Assembly: GCF_947488945.1 (NCBI RefSeq)
Contig: NZ_CANLBS010000024.1
Coordinates: 47,463-111,462, forward strand
From: an uncultured Streptomyces sp.
GTDB lineage: Bacteria > Actinomycetota > Actinomycetes > Streptomycetales > Streptomycetaceae
DNA: 64,000 nucleotides
Reading direction: 5' to 3'
Shown piece by piece: positions 63,942-64,000 of this stretch (the stretch's first letter is position 1; each line of letters begins with the position of its first letter). Below the pieces are notes generated by a model that made no database searches, was not told the DNA's origin, and was given only the letters and a program-made list of their open reading frames with translations. The translations under genes were made by a program, and so were the position numbers.

Positions 63942-64000
63942 TCATGCGGCGAGGGTGACGGCGGGGGTTCGGGGTTCGTAGAAGGTGCCGTCGCGGAGCA
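63942..64000 (-). pseudogene. C-terminal fragment of an unidentified ORF running off the window
   Basis: Reading on the minus strand from the window edge gives LRDGTFYEPRTPAVTLAA and a stop. The remaining protein lies outside. Placement after a housekeeping gene, with no ribosome-binding site in view, is compatible with a transposase or integrase 3' end, but I cannot name the family. It is a partial CDS at the window edge, not shown to be broken. Confidence 0.25.

Overview
The window is 64 kb of very GC-rich chromosome (by eye above 70% G+C, with strong third-position GC bias and many GTG starts). Gene content and order point to a Streptomyces or close relative: glmU-prs-rplY-pth, a galTEK operon, tatD/ksgA/ispE, an SsgA-like sporulation protein, GH25 lysozyme, PMT mannosyltransferase and Tricorn protease. 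There is no rRNA, CRISPR array, prophage or integrase. One tRNA gene, tRNA-Gln(UUG), is present. Only the last ~60 bases look like the edge of a possible mobile element.

Layout. 0-4.5 kb: two divergent pairs of SUKH/deaminase genes, families known from polymorphic-toxin and immunity systems. 4.6-6 kb: an unpaired NarL-type histidine kinase. 6.2-10.7 kb: tRNA-Gln and housekeeping genes (glmU, prs, rplY, pth). 10.7-14.4 kb: LtrA-like protein, two proteins of unknown function and a secreted GH25 lysozyme. 14.4-20.9 kb: ppc, a desaturase-TetR pair, a small unknown gene, and a divergent methyltransferase/MarR pair. 20.9-28.3 kb: a LuxR-type response regulator, the galTEK operon divergent from a sodium/solute symporter, and a second regulator with a degenerate receiver. 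28.5-34.8 kb: two tandem membrane-anchored beta-propeller proteins and an ABC-F ATPase. 35-39.9 kb: lipoprotein, methyltransferase, ispE-ksgA, tatD and a zinc-ribbon protein. 40.2-44.4 kb: a compact five-gene operon of unknown function (59-aa peptide, unknown protein, two paralogous DUF6895-like proteins, serine hydrolase). 44.4-50 kb: rsmI, PMT, a small secreted cysteine protein and a penicillin-binding protein. 50-53.7 kb: YbaK-like deacylase with an EamA transporter, and an SDR with a serine hydrolase. 53.7-56.6 kb: a cbiMQO-type nickel/cobalt importer behind a Nur-like box. 56.7-63.9 kb: SsgE-like protein, MMPL exporter with its TetR regulator, and a divergent Tricorn protease.

How the genes work together. 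glmU feeds wall precursor synthesis, and the PBP, the lysozyme, PMT and the SsgA-like protein act in wall growth, O-mannosylation and sporulation. galTEK plus the symporter form a galactose uptake and Leloir module. Several regulators sit beside palindromes that are plausible operators: MarR, two TetRs and a Nur-type site. The best candidate for an undescribed system is the operon at 40.2-44.4 kb. It has four-base start/stop overlaps, a precursor-like small peptide at its head, and an 11-bp perfect AT-rich inverted repeat just upstream. It lies between conserved housekeeping genes. The deaminase/SUKH locus at the left end is the second most interesting region.
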